A stretch of DNA of 64,000 bases from Treponema primitia ZAS-2 (lineage in GTDB: Bacteria > Spirochaetota > Spirochaetia > Treponematales > Breznakiellaceae): contig NC_015578.1 of the NCBI RefSeq assembly GCF_000214375.1, positions 3,038,001 through 3,102,000 on the forward strand. The letters are read 5' to 3'. This document shows, piece after piece, positions 8,750 through 17,103 of this stretch. The translations under genes were made by a program, and so were the position numbers. The notes beneath the pieces are model-generated. The model saw only the letters and a list, made by a program, of their open reading frames with translations. It was not told the DNA's origin and searched no databases. Each line of letters begins with the position of its first letter. Positions within the stretch are counted from its first letter, which is position 1.

Positions 8750-9757
8750 TTATACCCGGGCCTTATAGGCCTTGATCATCCGGGGTATCACCTCAAAGAG
8801 GTCCCCCACTATACCGTACTGGGCTATGCTGAAAATCGGCGCTTCCGGATCCGTGTTGATGGCGATGATCCGGGCCGAACCGTCCATGCCCGCCCGGTGC
8901 TGGATGGCACCGGAAATGCCGCAGGCTATGTAGAGCTTGGGCCGCACGGTGGTACCGGTCTGCCCCACCTGGTGGTCCTTGGCGACAAAGCCCGCATCCA
9001 CCGCCGCTCGGGAAGCCCCCACTTCGGCGCCTATGGTTTCCGCCAATTCCCGAATGAGCCTGAAATTTTCTTTAGTACCCACCCCAAACCCGCCTGAAAC
9101 AATAATGTTCGCTCCCTTGAGGTTGACGGTCTTCTCTTCCAACACCCGGTCGATGATCTCCGAAGGGAAGTCCAGATCGGCGCCTGGCACCTTTACGATG
9201 TTTGCTTTTCTATTACTATCCGGGGTGTTCATCCGCATCACCCCTTCCCGTACCGTGGACATCTGGGGCTTCTTCTCCGGGCACACGATGGTAGCAATAA
9301 TGTTGCCCCCAAAGGCGGGCCGAATCTGGTAGAGAATGTTCTTGTACTCCGTGCCGCCCTGGCTGTGGTCCCCGATTTGGAGGTCCGTACAGTCTGCAGT
9401 GAGCCCCACCTTGAGATAAGATGCTACCCGAGGCGCCAGGTCTCGGCCGGTGGTGGTGGCCCCGTAGAGGACTATCTGGGGCTTGTAGTCCGCGATGACC
9501 TGGGTCATCAGCTTGGTGTAGGGGACCGGGGTATAGTGTTTGAGCTTGGGCTCTTCATAGAGATAAACCGTATCTGTCCCCAGGCTTGCCAACAGGGGAA
9601 CCTCCTGGGAAACCTTCTCCCCAAAGAGGGCCGCACTGACGCCGACACCTAATTTATCCGCCAGATCCCGGGCCTTGGAAACCAGTTCCAGGCTCACCTC
9701 CGCCAACTTTCCGCTGTCCTGCTGGATATATACCATTACGCTTTGTTCATTACTCAT
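8750..9757 (-). CDS. etfA: electron transfer flavoprotein subunit alpha
   Basis: The large Etf subunit, binding FAD in its C-terminal domain. 335 residues. The FAD-binding part is intact: [36 protein letters not shown] and [13 protein letters not shown]. The N-terminal half has [20 protein letters not shown] and [11 protein letters not shown], which resemble clostridial EtfA from electron-bifurcating butyryl-CoA dehydrogenase complexes. It lies between etfB and the dehydrogenase, with 87 nt and two hairpins separating it from etfB. Confidence 0.93.
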   Translation of the reverse strand: MSNEQSVMVYIQQDSGKLAEVSLELVSKARDLADKLGVGVSAALFGEKVSQEVPLLASLGTDTVYLYEEPKLKHYTPVPYTKLMTQVIADYKPQIVLYGATTTGRDLAPRVASYLKVGLTADCTDLQIGDHSQGGTEYKNILYQIRPAFGGNIIATIVCPEKKPQMSTVREGVMRMNTPDSNRKANIVKVPGADLDFPSEIIDRVLEEKTVNLKGANIIVSGGFGVGTKENFRLIRELAETIGAEVGASRAAVDAGFVAKDHQVGQTGTTVRPKLYIACGISGAIQHRAGMDGSARIIAINTDPEAPIFSIAQYGIVGDLFEVIPRMIKAYKARV

Positions 9758-9774
9758 TACAATAACTCCTATTT

Positions 9775-9794
9775 AGTGCGGTGATTGCCGCACT
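9775..9794 (-). other. intergenic hairpin 1 between etfB and etfA
   Basis: Perfect 7-bp stem AGTGCGG / CCGCACT with a 6-nt loop, just upstream of the etfA ribosome-binding region in the transcript. There is no U-tract, so it is not a classical terminator; mRNA processing or stability is possible. Confidence 0.4.
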
Positions 9795-9805
9795 GTCCAA
9801 TCGAA

Positions 9806-9822
9806 GCGAAACGGAGTTTCGC
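9806..9822 (-). other. intergenic hairpin 2 between etfB and etfA
   Basis: Perfect 7-bp stem GCGAAAC / GTTTCGC with a 3-nt loop, 11 nt from hairpin 1. The pair of stems separates the etfB and etfA cistrons. Confidence 0.4.
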
Positions 9823-9844
9823 ATTACTCCTGATTAATTGGGTC

Positions 9845-10675
9845 TTAACCCAGGGTATGGTCCGCGATAAGCCCGTGGACCAGCTCCGTAATTCCCAGCT
9901 CGCTAGGATCGATGTACTTAATTTCTCCCGCAGTCAGGACCACAGAATTGATGTTCTTGACTTTCGTGGGGGAACCGGCGAGGCCGCACTGATTGGGGTC
10001 AGCCTTGATGGCGGGAATATCCCAAAGTGCCAGGGCTGAACCATCCGGTGCGGGAGCAGCATTCTTGTGGGTCATAAGCCGCTTGGCAGAAGAAGGCCGG
10101 GGCGCTTCACCTTCATCGGTAAAGGTCACCAACACCGGCAGCTTTGCCTTAACCTTCTCCCAGCCACCTTCAATGGAGCGCAGCGCAATAATTTCTTTCT
10201 TGCCCGGGTCAACTTTCTCTACCTTTGAAACGCAGGTAATCTGATTGATACCCAGTTTTTCTGCGGTCTGGGGGCCCACCTGGGCGGTATCCCCGTCTAT
10301 GGCCTGCCTACCACAGAGCACCAGGTCGTAATTGCCGACTTTCTGAATGGCACATTTCAGGGCGTAGGAAGTGGCCAGGGTATCCGCTCCGGCAAAACCC
10401 CGGTCCGACACCAGGGCGGCAAAATCCGCACCCCGGTACAGACATTCCTTGAGGACCGCCGCCGCCGCCGGGGGGCCCATGGAGATCACGTTCACCTTTG
10501 TCCCCGGGAACTGATCCTTGAGCAGCAGCGCCGCTTCAAGGCCGTACAGGTCCTCGGGATTAAAAATCGCCGGCAGGGCAGCCCGGTTAACCGTTCCGTC
10601 TTCCTTCATGGCCTGGCCGGTGATATTTTGGGTATCCGGGACCTGCTTAACTAAAACGATAATATTCAAACCCAT
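9845..10675 (-). CDS. etfB: electron transfer flavoprotein subunit beta
   Basis: The small Etf subunit. 276 residues from the ATG at 10675, which follows AGGAGAAAATAC; an upstream in-frame ATG at 10717 has no ribosome-binding site. The N-terminus has IIVLVKQVPDT and the nucleotide-binding loop has CGRQAIDGDTAQVGPQTAEKLG. Both segments are typical of EtfB proteins that bind a second FAD and bifurcate electrons. First gene of the etfB-etfA-acd operon, transcribed away from hipBA. Confidence 0.92.
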   Translation of the reverse strand: MGLNIIVLVKQVPDTQNITGQAMKEDGTVNRAALPAIFNPEDLYGLEAALLLKDQFPGTKVNVISMGPPAAAAVLKECLYRGADFAALVSDRGFAGADTLATSYALKCAIQKVGNYDLVLCGRQAIDGDTAQVGPQTAEKLGINQITCVSKVEKVDPGKKEIIALRSIEGGWEKVKAKLPVLVTFTDEGEAPRPSSAKRLMTHKNAAPAPDGSALALWDIPAIKADPNQCGLAGSPTKVKNINSVVLTAGEIKYIDPSELGITELVHGLIADHTLG

Positions 10676-10720
10676 GTATTTTCTCCTATACAAAGCACGA
10701 CGACTGCCGCACTTCAACTT

Positions 10721-10749
10721 ATGATACCCGGAATAGGAAGATTTTGCAA
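10721..10749 (-). promoter_or_regulatory. promoter of the etfB-etfA-acd operon
   Basis: On the minus strand the -35 box is TTGCAA (10744-10749), the spacer is 17 nt and the -10 box is TATCAT (10721-10726). An operator-like sequence abuts the -35 box on its upstream side at 10749-10771. Confidence 0.45.
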
Positions 10750-10771
10750 GACACTTTTAAGAAATTTGTCA
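10749..10771. promoter_or_regulatory. degenerate third copy of the 23-bp operator
   Basis: Read on the minus strand this 23-bp segment begins TGACAAATT, identical to the first nine bases of operator copy 1, and ends GTGTCT where a perfect site would end TTTGTCA. One half-site is perfect and the other matches at 4 of 7 positions. Confidence 0.35.
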
Positions 10772-10804
10772 AAGACAGAGGAAAATTTCCAGTTCCATAA
10801 TAAT

Positions 10805-10849
10805 ATAATGTCCATATATATAGACATTATAGATAATATTGTCTATAAT
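10805..10849. promoter_or_regulatory. tandem overlapping operator palindromes of hipBA
   Basis: Two perfect 8-bp inverted repeats overlap. ATAATGTC (10805-10812) pairs with GACATTAT (10823-10830), and ATTATAGA (10826-10833) pairs with TCTATAAT (10842-10849). They cover the hipB promoter, as expected for autoregulation by a HipB dimer. Confidence 0.6.
10821..10849 (+). promoter_or_regulatory. hipBA promoter
   Basis: The -35 box is TAGACA (10821-10826), the spacer is 17 nt and the -10 box is TATAAT (10844-10849). It is embedded in the operator palindromes and abuts the proposed start codons at 10851 or 10860. Confidence 0.5.
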
Positions 10850-10850
10850 T

Positions 10851-11186
10851 ATGAACATAATGAAAAAATCAAGGACAGCCTTGCTACCAACCCAGCAGAG
10901 AACCATGGCCGCTTTAAGCGAAAACCTCAGGCTTGCCCGGCTGCGGCGGGACCTTTCTGCGGCCCAGGTATCGGAACGGGCGGGGATAAGCAGGACCACC
11001 CTCTATAAAATGGAGACCGGGGACCCGGGGGTGGCTATAGGGGCCTATCTCAGGGTTCTCTATGTTTTGAATTTAGAAGGGGATCTGCTCAAGCTTGCCG
11101 GGGATGATCCCTTCGGACGGACCTTGCAGGATGCCAAGCTGGCGTCCCGGGTCCGGGAACGGGCGTCGAAGTTGAGGAAAGGGTAA
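10851..11186 (+). CDS. HipB-like antitoxin, XRE-family repressor
   Basis: A small HTH protein (about 111 residues) expected to neutralise the kinase downstream and repress the operon. The helix-turn-helix is LSAAQVSERAGISRTTLYKM, followed by ETGDPGVAIGAYLRVLYVL, the typical HipB/XRE layout. Several in-frame ATGs are possible (10851, 10860 and a later one before AALSENL); a -10 box ends at 10849, so the exact start is uncertain. The stop overlaps the hipA start as TAATG. Confidence 0.8.
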   Translation: MNIMKKSRTALLPTQQRTMAALSENLRLARLRRDLSAAQVSERAGISRTTLYKMETGDPGVAIGAYLRVLYVLNLEGDLLKLAGDDPFGRTLQDAKLASRVRERASKLRKG

Positions 11187-12436
11187 TGGGCGACATATAT
11201 GCATATCTGGAGATGCCGGGCCATACCGGGCCAATTCAAATCGGGATCCTCCATAGCGATATAGTCCGGGGAAAAGAGGTTTTTTCCTTTGCCGGCGGCG
11301 ATGAGTGGCTCCTGCACCGGGAATTCCAGGTCCTGGATCCCGCTTTGGGGCCTTTTCTTGGCCGGCAGTATCCCCGAGAAGGCCGGCCGAATTTCGGGCT
11401 GTTTATGGATTCCGCGCCGGACCGCTGGGGACGTATGCTGATAAAGCGCCGGGAAAGCATGGCCGCCCGCCTGGAGGGACGCGCCCCAAGGACCCTGCAC
11501 GAGACCGATTTTTTGCTGGGAGTATACGACGGCAGCCGCATGGGGGCGCTCCGGCTCAAGCTGGACAGGGATGGTGATTTTCTTGACAAGCACCGGGAAG
11601 CGGCGATACCGCCCTGGGCTTCCCTCCGTAATCTGGAATATGCCAGCCTGAACCTTGAGCGGGAGGACAGCGCCGATGAAAAGGACTATATGCAATGGCT
11701 CAATCTGCTGTTCAAGCCCGGCTCCTCTCTGGGCGGCGCGCGCCCCAAGGCAACGGCGGCGGACCGGAAAGGCCATTTGTGGATCGCCAAATTCCCCAGC
11801 GTGAACGATACTAAGGATACCGGCGCCTGGGAAAGGGTGGTAAACGAACTAGCGGCTGACTGCGGCATCACTGTCCCTGAGTCAAAGGCACAACGCTTCT
11901 CAAACCGGCATCACACTTTTCTTGCCAAGCGCTTTGACAGGAGTGCTGAAGGCAAGCGCCTACATTTTGCATCCGCCATGACCCTACTGGACAGGCAGGA
12001 TGGGGATGATCACAGCGCCGGCGCAAGCTACCTTGATATAGCGGGGGTAATAATACGCAGCGGCGCTGATATAAATCGGAACCTGGAAGAACTGTGGCGG
12101 CGTATGGTGTTCAACATCGCTGTGTCCAACTGCGATGACCATCTGCGCAACCACGGTTTTTTGCTAAGCCCGGCAGGATGGGTTTTATCCCCGGCCTACG
12201 ATATGAATCCCGATGAAAACGGGACCGGGCTAACCCTCAATATTACTGAAACCGACAATGCCCTGGATTTCGATCTCCCCATGGAGGTTATTTCCTATTT
12301 CAGGCTAAGGGAAGAGAAAGCCCTGGCCATATTGGCGGAGGTCAGGCACTCGGTATCAAACTGGAGAACCCTGGCGGATAAGTACGGCATTTCAAAGATG
12401 CAGCAGGATATGACCGAAGCGGCGTTTAGGGCTTAG
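11186..12436 (+). CDS. HipA-like serine/threonine kinase toxin
   Basis: A protein kinase of the HipA family, which in E. coli phosphorylates glutamyl-tRNA synthetase; the target here is unknown. 416 residues. The N-terminal subdomain ends near residue 110. The phosphate-binding motif SLGGARPKA is at about 180-188, the catalytic segment SNCDDHLRNHGF at about 313-324, and the metal-binding SPAYDMNP follows it. All catalytic elements appear intact. It is coupled to the antitoxin by a one-base overlap. Confidence 0.87.
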   Translation: MGDIYAYLEMPGHTGPIQIGILHSDIVRGKEVFSFAGGDEWLLHREFQVLDPALGPFLGRQYPREGRPNFGLFMDSAPDRWGRMLIKRRESMAARLEGRAPRTLHETDFLLGVYDGSRMGALRLKLDRDGDFLDKHREAAIPPWASLRNLEYASLNLEREDSADEKDYMQWLNLLFKPGSSLGGARPKATAADRKGHLWIAKFPSVNDTKDTGAWERVVNELAADCGITVPESKAQRFSNRHHTFLAKRFDRSAEGKRLHFASAMTLLDRQDGDDHSAGASYLDIAGVIIRSGADINRNLEELWRRMVFNIAVSNCDDHLRNHGFLLSPAGWVLSPAYDMNPDENGTGLTLNITETDNALDFDLPMEVISYFRLREEKALAILAEVRHSVSNWRTLADKYGISKMQQDMTEAAFRA

Positions 12437-12454
12437 ACACTCCGCAGAATAGCT

Positions 12455-12505
12455 GGGCCGGGCAAAAGCCTGAGGCGGCTTGTTGCTTTACAAAAGTCCC
12501 GGCCC
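12455..12505. terminator. possible bidirectional terminator between hipA and the cyclase
   Basis: The outer arms GGGCCGGG (12455-12462) and CCCGGCCC (12498-12505) are perfectly complementary, and an inner AAGCC / GGCTT stem lies between them. It sits exactly in the 69-bp convergent gap. There is no long U-tract, so its function as a terminator is plausible but not proven. Confidence 0.4.
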
Positions 12506-13837
12506 TTATTTCTCGCTTAAATTAAATACCCCGTCCCAATCCGCTTCCGGCGGCTTTTGCCGGAAGGCCTTTGTCCGTTCCAGAAACAACTGGGCCGGCC
12601 CGTCATTTGGGTCCGCTTTTAATACAGCCTCAAAGGCCGTTTCTGCGGCAGCCCAGTCCCGGTTTTCAAAGCTGTCCCGGGCGCGGTTAAATAAGTCGGC
12701 AAGTTGCAGGGTTTCTGCCGTCACCGATTCGGTGGTATCCAAAAGCTCATGGACTTGTATCGGCGTCACCACTCCTACCACCCGCACTGTGTCGAGCCGG
12801 CGGGCCAGAAAGCCGTCCCCCGCAGCCCTAATGGTTTCCTCGGTCACCAGAATACGGCTTTTGTAATATTTGTTAACTCCCTCAAGCCGGGATGCCAGAT
12901 TTACTGCGTTTCCCATGATAGTGTAGTTCATTTTTCGTTCGCTGCCCATGTTCCCCACCACCATGTCCCCTGTATTGATCCCGATCCGGGTAAAAAGAGG
13001 AACCGGGCTTAACCCTTTTTCAATAAGAAAGGTATTGATTTCCTGTTCCTTGTTTTTCATTAATATCGCGGAAATACATGCCCGCCGGGCGTGATCCGGC
13101 AGATCCAAGGGGGCGCCGAAAAAGGCCATAATAGCGTCCCCTTCATACTTATCTATGGTTCCCTTCTGTTCTAAAATAATATTACTCATGCCTGAAAGAT
13201 AGATATTGAGCAGTTGTACCAGATCTTCCGGGTCCAGTTTTTCTGAAATGGTGGTAAAACCCTGAATATCCGTAAAAAGCGCCGTCATATTCCGTTTGGA
13301 TCCCCCAAGCTGCAAACGGGAAGGATCGCTCATCACATCTTGGACCACATCTCCGGATACATAGGTTGAAAATGCCTTCTTAAGATTATCGTTGTAATAC
13401 TGCAATTCCTGCTGCTGGGTCTCCAGTTTTTGTTTCTGGGATCCCAGGGTCCTTTTTTGGGATTCAACCAGAAGGTGTACCTCGATTCGTTTCAGTAACA
13501 GTGATGGTACAAAGGGCTTGGTTATATAATCAATAGCGCCCAGGGTCAAACCATCAAGTTCGTCGTTGGTTTCACTTTTGCCGGTCAGGAAGATAACCGG
13601 GATGTCTCTGGTTTCATCCTTTCCCTTGAGGATTTTGATCGCCTCGTAACCGTTCATTTCAGGCATTTCAATATCAAGCAGAATCAGGTCCGGCCGGTGT
13701 TTTTCCAAAAGGGCAAACATTTTTTTTGCCGATGGGGCGGTAAAAACATTGTACTTTTCACTTAACACATTTATCCCATTCATCAAGTTGGTGGGATTAT
13801 CATCCACCAGTATTAGCAGTTCCTGTTCACTTTCCAT
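12506..13837 (-). CDS. response regulator with class III adenylate cyclase output (copy 1)
   Basis: Cytoplasmic output protein of the kinase cluster, predicted to make cAMP when phosphorylated. 443 residues. Receiver domain at residues 6-125 with acidic pair VDD, phospho-acceptor in [13 protein letters not shown] (Asp55) and conserved Lys in TKPF. A coiled-coil linker follows. The cyclase domain (about 180-365) has metal-binding FTDIQGFT and [14 protein letters not shown], then [14 protein letters not shown] with the transition-state Asn and Arg. The Lys/Thr pair fits ATP as substrate (class IIIb). A TPR-like tail ends in [10 protein letters not shown]. The start at 13837 follows AAAGGAG, inside the end of the upstream kinase gene (11-nt overlap). 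Almost identical to the copy at 19971-21302. Confidence 0.9.
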   Translation of the reverse strand: MESEQELLILVDDNPTNLMNGINVLSEKYNVFTAPSAKKMFALLEKHRPDLILLDIEMPEMNGYEAIKILKGKDETRDIPVIFLTGKSETNDELDGLTLGAIDYITKPFVPSLLLKRIEVHLLVESQKRTLGSQKQKLETQQQELQYYNDNLKKAFSTYVSGDVVQDVMSDPSRLQLGGSKRNMTALFTDIQGFTTISEKLDPEDLVQLLNIYLSGMSNIILEQKGTIDKYEGDAIMAFFGAPLDLPDHARRACISAILMKNKEQEINTFLIEKGLSPVPLFTRIGINTGDMVVGNMGSERKMNYTIMGNAVNLASRLEGVNKYYKSRILVTEETIRAAGDGFLARRLDTVRVVGVVTPIQVHELLDTTESVTAETLQLADLFNRARDSFENRDWAAAETAFEAVLKADPNDGPAQLFLERTKAFRQKPPEADWDGVFNLSEK

Positions 13838-16091
13838 GGCGGCTTCTCCTTTCATGTTTTTTTATCAGTTCATCCATTGCTGATAACGCATCATCAAATT
13901 CCGTCATCAAGACCGCATTAGAAACACGATCAATAAGCTCTTTCGTTTTATTGTCAATGGGCTTGTTCTCAATATCCGTAAGGATACTGCGGATAAGCCC
14001 CGGCTGCTCCTGTTCCAGCGCTTCCTTTAGCTTCATAAACAAGGGAAGGTATTGGGAAATATCGGAATCAGTTTTAACGGTGGCCCCGGCGTTCAGCGCT
14101 GCTCCTATCTGATCTGCCAGGATCTTCAGATTCTGGTAAAATCCCGACAGTCCATCTGCGATACGAGTTAAGTCCCCTGCTTTTCCTGCGGCCTCCAACT
14201 CCGCCGCCTCATGTGATACCCCGGCGGCTCCGATGGTGGCGGCGGCGCTCTTGAGGGCGTGTACGTTGGTGGTAAAAAGGGAAAGTTCCTGTTCCTTGGG
14301 AAGGCGCTCCAGTGAAGGCAGCCGGTCCAGGGCATCTTTACGGAAGGAGCCAAGCACTTTACGGTAAGAGACTTCACTGCCCCCGGTCATGGCCAGACCC
14401 CTGGCGGTATCCACCCCGTCAATTTTTATATCCGTGGTTTCCTCAGTTCTTTCCGGAGAAGTTCCTACTTTGGCATCTACCCGTTTTTCAACAGGTATCC
14501 ACTTGTTCATCATCCCGTCAAGTTTGGAAATTTCTATGGGCTTGGAAAGATAATCGTTAAAGTCCCTGGATAAAAACATTTCCTTCATCCCCGTTACTGC
14601 ATTCGCAGTCAAGGCTATGATGGGAATATGCTTCGCATATTCCTTGGAACTTTGTTCCTTAGGAGTTTGATCCTTCGGCTCAAACTCCACTAACATTTGC
14701 TGTTCATCTTCCCAGGCACGGATGGCTGCGGTCGCTTCAATACCGTCCATTTCGGGCATCATGTGGTCCATGAAGACAATATCGTAGCGGTTTTTCTTTA
14801 TCAGTTCTATTGCTTCTTTTCCGCTTGTAGCAGTGGTGATATCCATCTGATATAAACTCAGGAGGCCCTTGGCTACATTCAGGTTGGTAACAATATCGTC
14901 AACGATGAGGAGCCGGGCATCCGGAGCGGTAAACCGTACACCGGTTTTTTGTCCTTTGTCGTATTTGTACGTATAATCGCCCAGATCACCCAGGGGGGTA
15001 CGGTCGATTATCTCCTGGGGGAAAGTTGCCGTAAAAACACTGCCCTCGCCGTAGACGCTGGAAACCGTCACATCCCCGCCCATGGCTTGGCACAGCCGTT
15101 TGGTGATAGCAAGTCCCAACCCCGTACCTTCCACACTTTTATTAACATGGCTGTCAAACTGGGCGAATTCCCTAAAGAGCCGTCCCATGTCTTCTTTCTT
15201 GATGCCGATGCCGGTGTCCGCCGCCTCAAAGTTCAGAAGGATCCTGCCTTCCTCTTCCCCTGATCCGAAAACCGAGAAGGTGACGCTCCCTTCTTTTGTA
15301 TATTTCACCGCGTTGGAAAGCAAATTCAGAAGTACCTGCCTGACGCGGGTTTCATCACCCTTCAGTCTACCCGGCAGGGCGCTGTTTATGTTTACCGTAA
15401 AAGCGATTGGTTTATCGGTCAGGCGCATACGGATGATATTGGTTACATCGTGGAGCAGGGAAGAGAGCCAATATTCTTCGGACAGGATCTCCATTTTACC
15501 CGATTCGATTTTTGAAAAGTCCAGGATGTCGTTGATGATGGACAAAAGGTTCATCCCGGCCTGCTTCACATTCCCGGCGTTTTCACTCACCGAGGGGGAA
15601 GTGTCCTCCCGCAGTATCAGTTCCGACATCCCGATGATCGCATTCATGGGGGTGCGTATTTCATGGCTCATCTTTGCAAGAAAATCGCTCTTGGCCTGAG
15701 AGGCCGCCTCCGCTTCATACCTTGCCTGTACAATAGGCGTAATATCGCTGATATCGATAAATTTGCCAAGGGAAGTCCCCCGCAGTTTGTCGGCTACGAT
15801 TTTAAAATAATGGGATTCGCCGTTTATTTTGAGTTCCTTCATGTCGGTATAAAAACCTTCGGTAGTTAAAACATCGCGGATCATGAGCTTAATATCCATT
15901 TCGCGGAATAGATCCATCAGGGGGCGTCCTCTGGCCATTTCATAATTCTCAATATGGGCCATTACTGCCAGGGGACGGCTGATATAGGTCACCCGGTTCA
16001 TCTCGTCCACCAGGGCTATAAGGTTCGGAGTTGTCGCCATCAGGGTATTGAAAGAGTCCAGGGCCTTTGCGGATCCGTTTCTTTTATTCAT
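13827..16091 (-). CDS. cytoplasmic PAS hybrid histidine kinase (PAS-HisKA-HATPase-REC-Hpt)
   Basis: The only kinase of the cluster without membrane segments; 754 residues. The N-terminal PAS domain (about 20-125) includes [19 protein letters not shown]. HisKA phospho-acceptor His143 is in [10 protein letters not shown]. The HATPase domain has [16 protein letters not shown] and GTGLGL boxes. There is no extra degenerate receiver: the core passes straight to REC with Asp442 in [12 protein letters not shown]. The C-terminal Hpt has His611 in [15 protein letters not shown] contains the EFEPKDQTP insertion shared with two other kinases. Its core is closest to the kinase at 33865-36768. The 3' end overlaps the adenylate cyclase gene by 11 nt, which makes that cyclase its likely partner. 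Confidence 0.9.
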   Translation of the reverse strand: MNKRNGSAKALDSFNTLMATTPNLIALVDEMNRVTYISRPLAVMAHIENYEMARGRPLMDLFREMDIKLMIRDVLTTEGFYTDMKELKINGESHYFKIVADKLRGTSLGKFIDISDITPIVQARYEAEAASQAKSDFLAKMSHEIRTPMNAIIGMSELILREDTSPSVSENAGNVKQAGMNLLSIINDILDFSKIESGKMEILSEEYWLSSLLHDVTNIIRMRLTDKPIAFTVNINSALPGRLKGDETRVRQVLLNLLSNAVKYTKEGSVTFSVFGSGEEEGRILLNFEAADTGIGIKKEDMGRLFREFAQFDSHVNKSVEGTGLGLAITKRLCQAMGGDVTVSSVYGEGSVFTATFPQEIIDRTPLGDLGDYTYKYDKGQKTGVRFTAPDARLLIVDDIVTNLNVAKGLLSLYQMDITTATSGKEAIELIKKNRYDIVFMDHMMPEMDGIEATAAIRAWEDEQQMLVEFEPKDQTPKEQSSKEYAKHIPIIALTANAVTGMKEMFLSRDFNDYLSKPIEISKLDGMMNKWIPVEKRVDAKVGTSPERTEETTDIKIDGVDTARGLAMTGGSEVSYRKVLGSFRKDALDRLPSLERLPKEQELSLFTTNVHALKSAAATIGAAGVSHEAAELEAAGKAGDLTRIADGLSGFYQNLKILADQIGAALNAGATVKTDSDISQYLPLFMKLKEALEQEQPGLIRSILTDIENKPIDNKTKELIDRVSNAVLMTEFDDALSAMDELIKKHERRSRHGK

Positions 16092-17103
16092 GGAGTACCG
16101 CCCTCCTCTCGTATACCGAACCGCCGGGAGCAGCGATTTTTACCGCCTGGGGGATAATTTTGGCCGTGATGTTCGTATCCAGGAATATCTCGCCGTCCAA
16201 TTGCAGCACCAGCGGTTTCTCTGACCGGACCGTAACTTCGGTCGCCCTTTTGTAGGTGATGTATGAAGGAAACTTCCGGTATTTTCCGTATAGATAACCG
16301 GTGCCTATCCGTATGACATTCAGGCTGTTGGTACTGTTGAAAAGCAGCACATCAAGCAGCCCGTCATCCGGCATAGCGGCGATGGCGGCTTTTTTGTCAC
16401 CCCCATAACAGGGACCATTTGCAATGTTGATCGTCGCGTAATTTCCGCTGAATTCTTCACCGTCAATAGTAATGCTGTATTTTTGCTTGATGATACTTGG
16501 GGTAAACGCCGAGATGACCCCTGCCCAAAAAAATGTGAAATCATAGAGCGCTTTGCGTATGGGGTGAGAAAATTTTGTCAGGTATGGTGTATACAAGGCA
16601 TGTAATTCCGCAGCCTTGTGAACCGCATAGGCTTCCATACCGATGGTACAGGTATTTAAGGCGTAATTGTTCCCGCAGAATATCACATCCGTGAGAATGA
16701 CCGGCGACACGGCCTGTTTTTTGATGTCCCTGAACAGGGCTTCCTTCCCTTCGCCAAAGGCGCGGACAAAATCGTTGCTGTTTCCGTAAGGAACTGCAGC
16801 AAGTTCCGCATTTTCCAGCCCGATAACGCCATTCAGGCAGTCAAACAGAATGCCGTCTCCGCCAACGGCATATATACGGATTGTTTTTTTCTCTCCCGCT
16901 TCCCCGGCGAATCTTCTGATTTCGCCGATGGCGTCTCTCGGGAAACGCGAGACAAAGAAAGCGTAATCCTGCAAGCCCAGCTCGGCAAAACAGTTTTCGA
17001 TATCGAGCATAACAGCATCCATATCAGTCCGGCGTCCAAAAGAAACCGGGTTTATAATGAACAAATGCCTCATATTCAGGATATCATTCACTGCTCTGTT
17101 CAT
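16084..17103 (-). CDS. diacylglycerol kinase family lipid kinase (YegS/DgkB-like)
   Basis: Expected to phosphorylate diacylglycerol or a related lipid at the membrane face. 339 residues. The DAGK catalytic domain begins [11 protein letters not shown]; the nucleotide loop is [16 protein letters not shown], and [13 protein letters not shown] is the conserved GNxND segment. The C-terminal double-sandwich domain includes [11 protein letters not shown] and a LQLDGE turn. The ATG at 17103 overlaps the upstream kinase stop as ATGA; an alternative ATG at 17073 gives a start nearer the homologous region. It is embedded between two hybrid kinases and overlaps the next kinase by 8 nt, so it is co-translated with the signalling genes. 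Confidence 0.88.
   Translation of the reverse strand: MNRAVNDILNMRHLFIINPVSFGRRTDMDAVMLDIENCFAELGLQDYAFFVSRFPRDAIGEIRRFAGEAGEKKTIRIYAVGGDGILFDCLNGVIGLENAELAAVPYGNSNDFVRAFGEGKEALFRDIKKQAVSPVILTDVIFCGNNYALNTCTIGMEAYAVHKAAELHALYTPYLTKFSHPIRKALYDFTFFWAGVISAFTPSIIKQKYSITIDGEEFSGNYATINIANGPCYGGDKKAAIAAMPDDGLLDVLLFNSTNSLNVIRIGTGYLYGKYRKFPSYITYKRATEVTVRSEKPLVLQLDGEIFLDTNITAKIIPQAVKIAAPGGSVYERRAVLHE

Noticed and set aside
14641-14690. Palindromic DNA in the kinase taken as a CRISPR-like or terminator repeat
   Set aside because: It is in frame within REC and shared at the same site by two other kinases; there is no spacer array.
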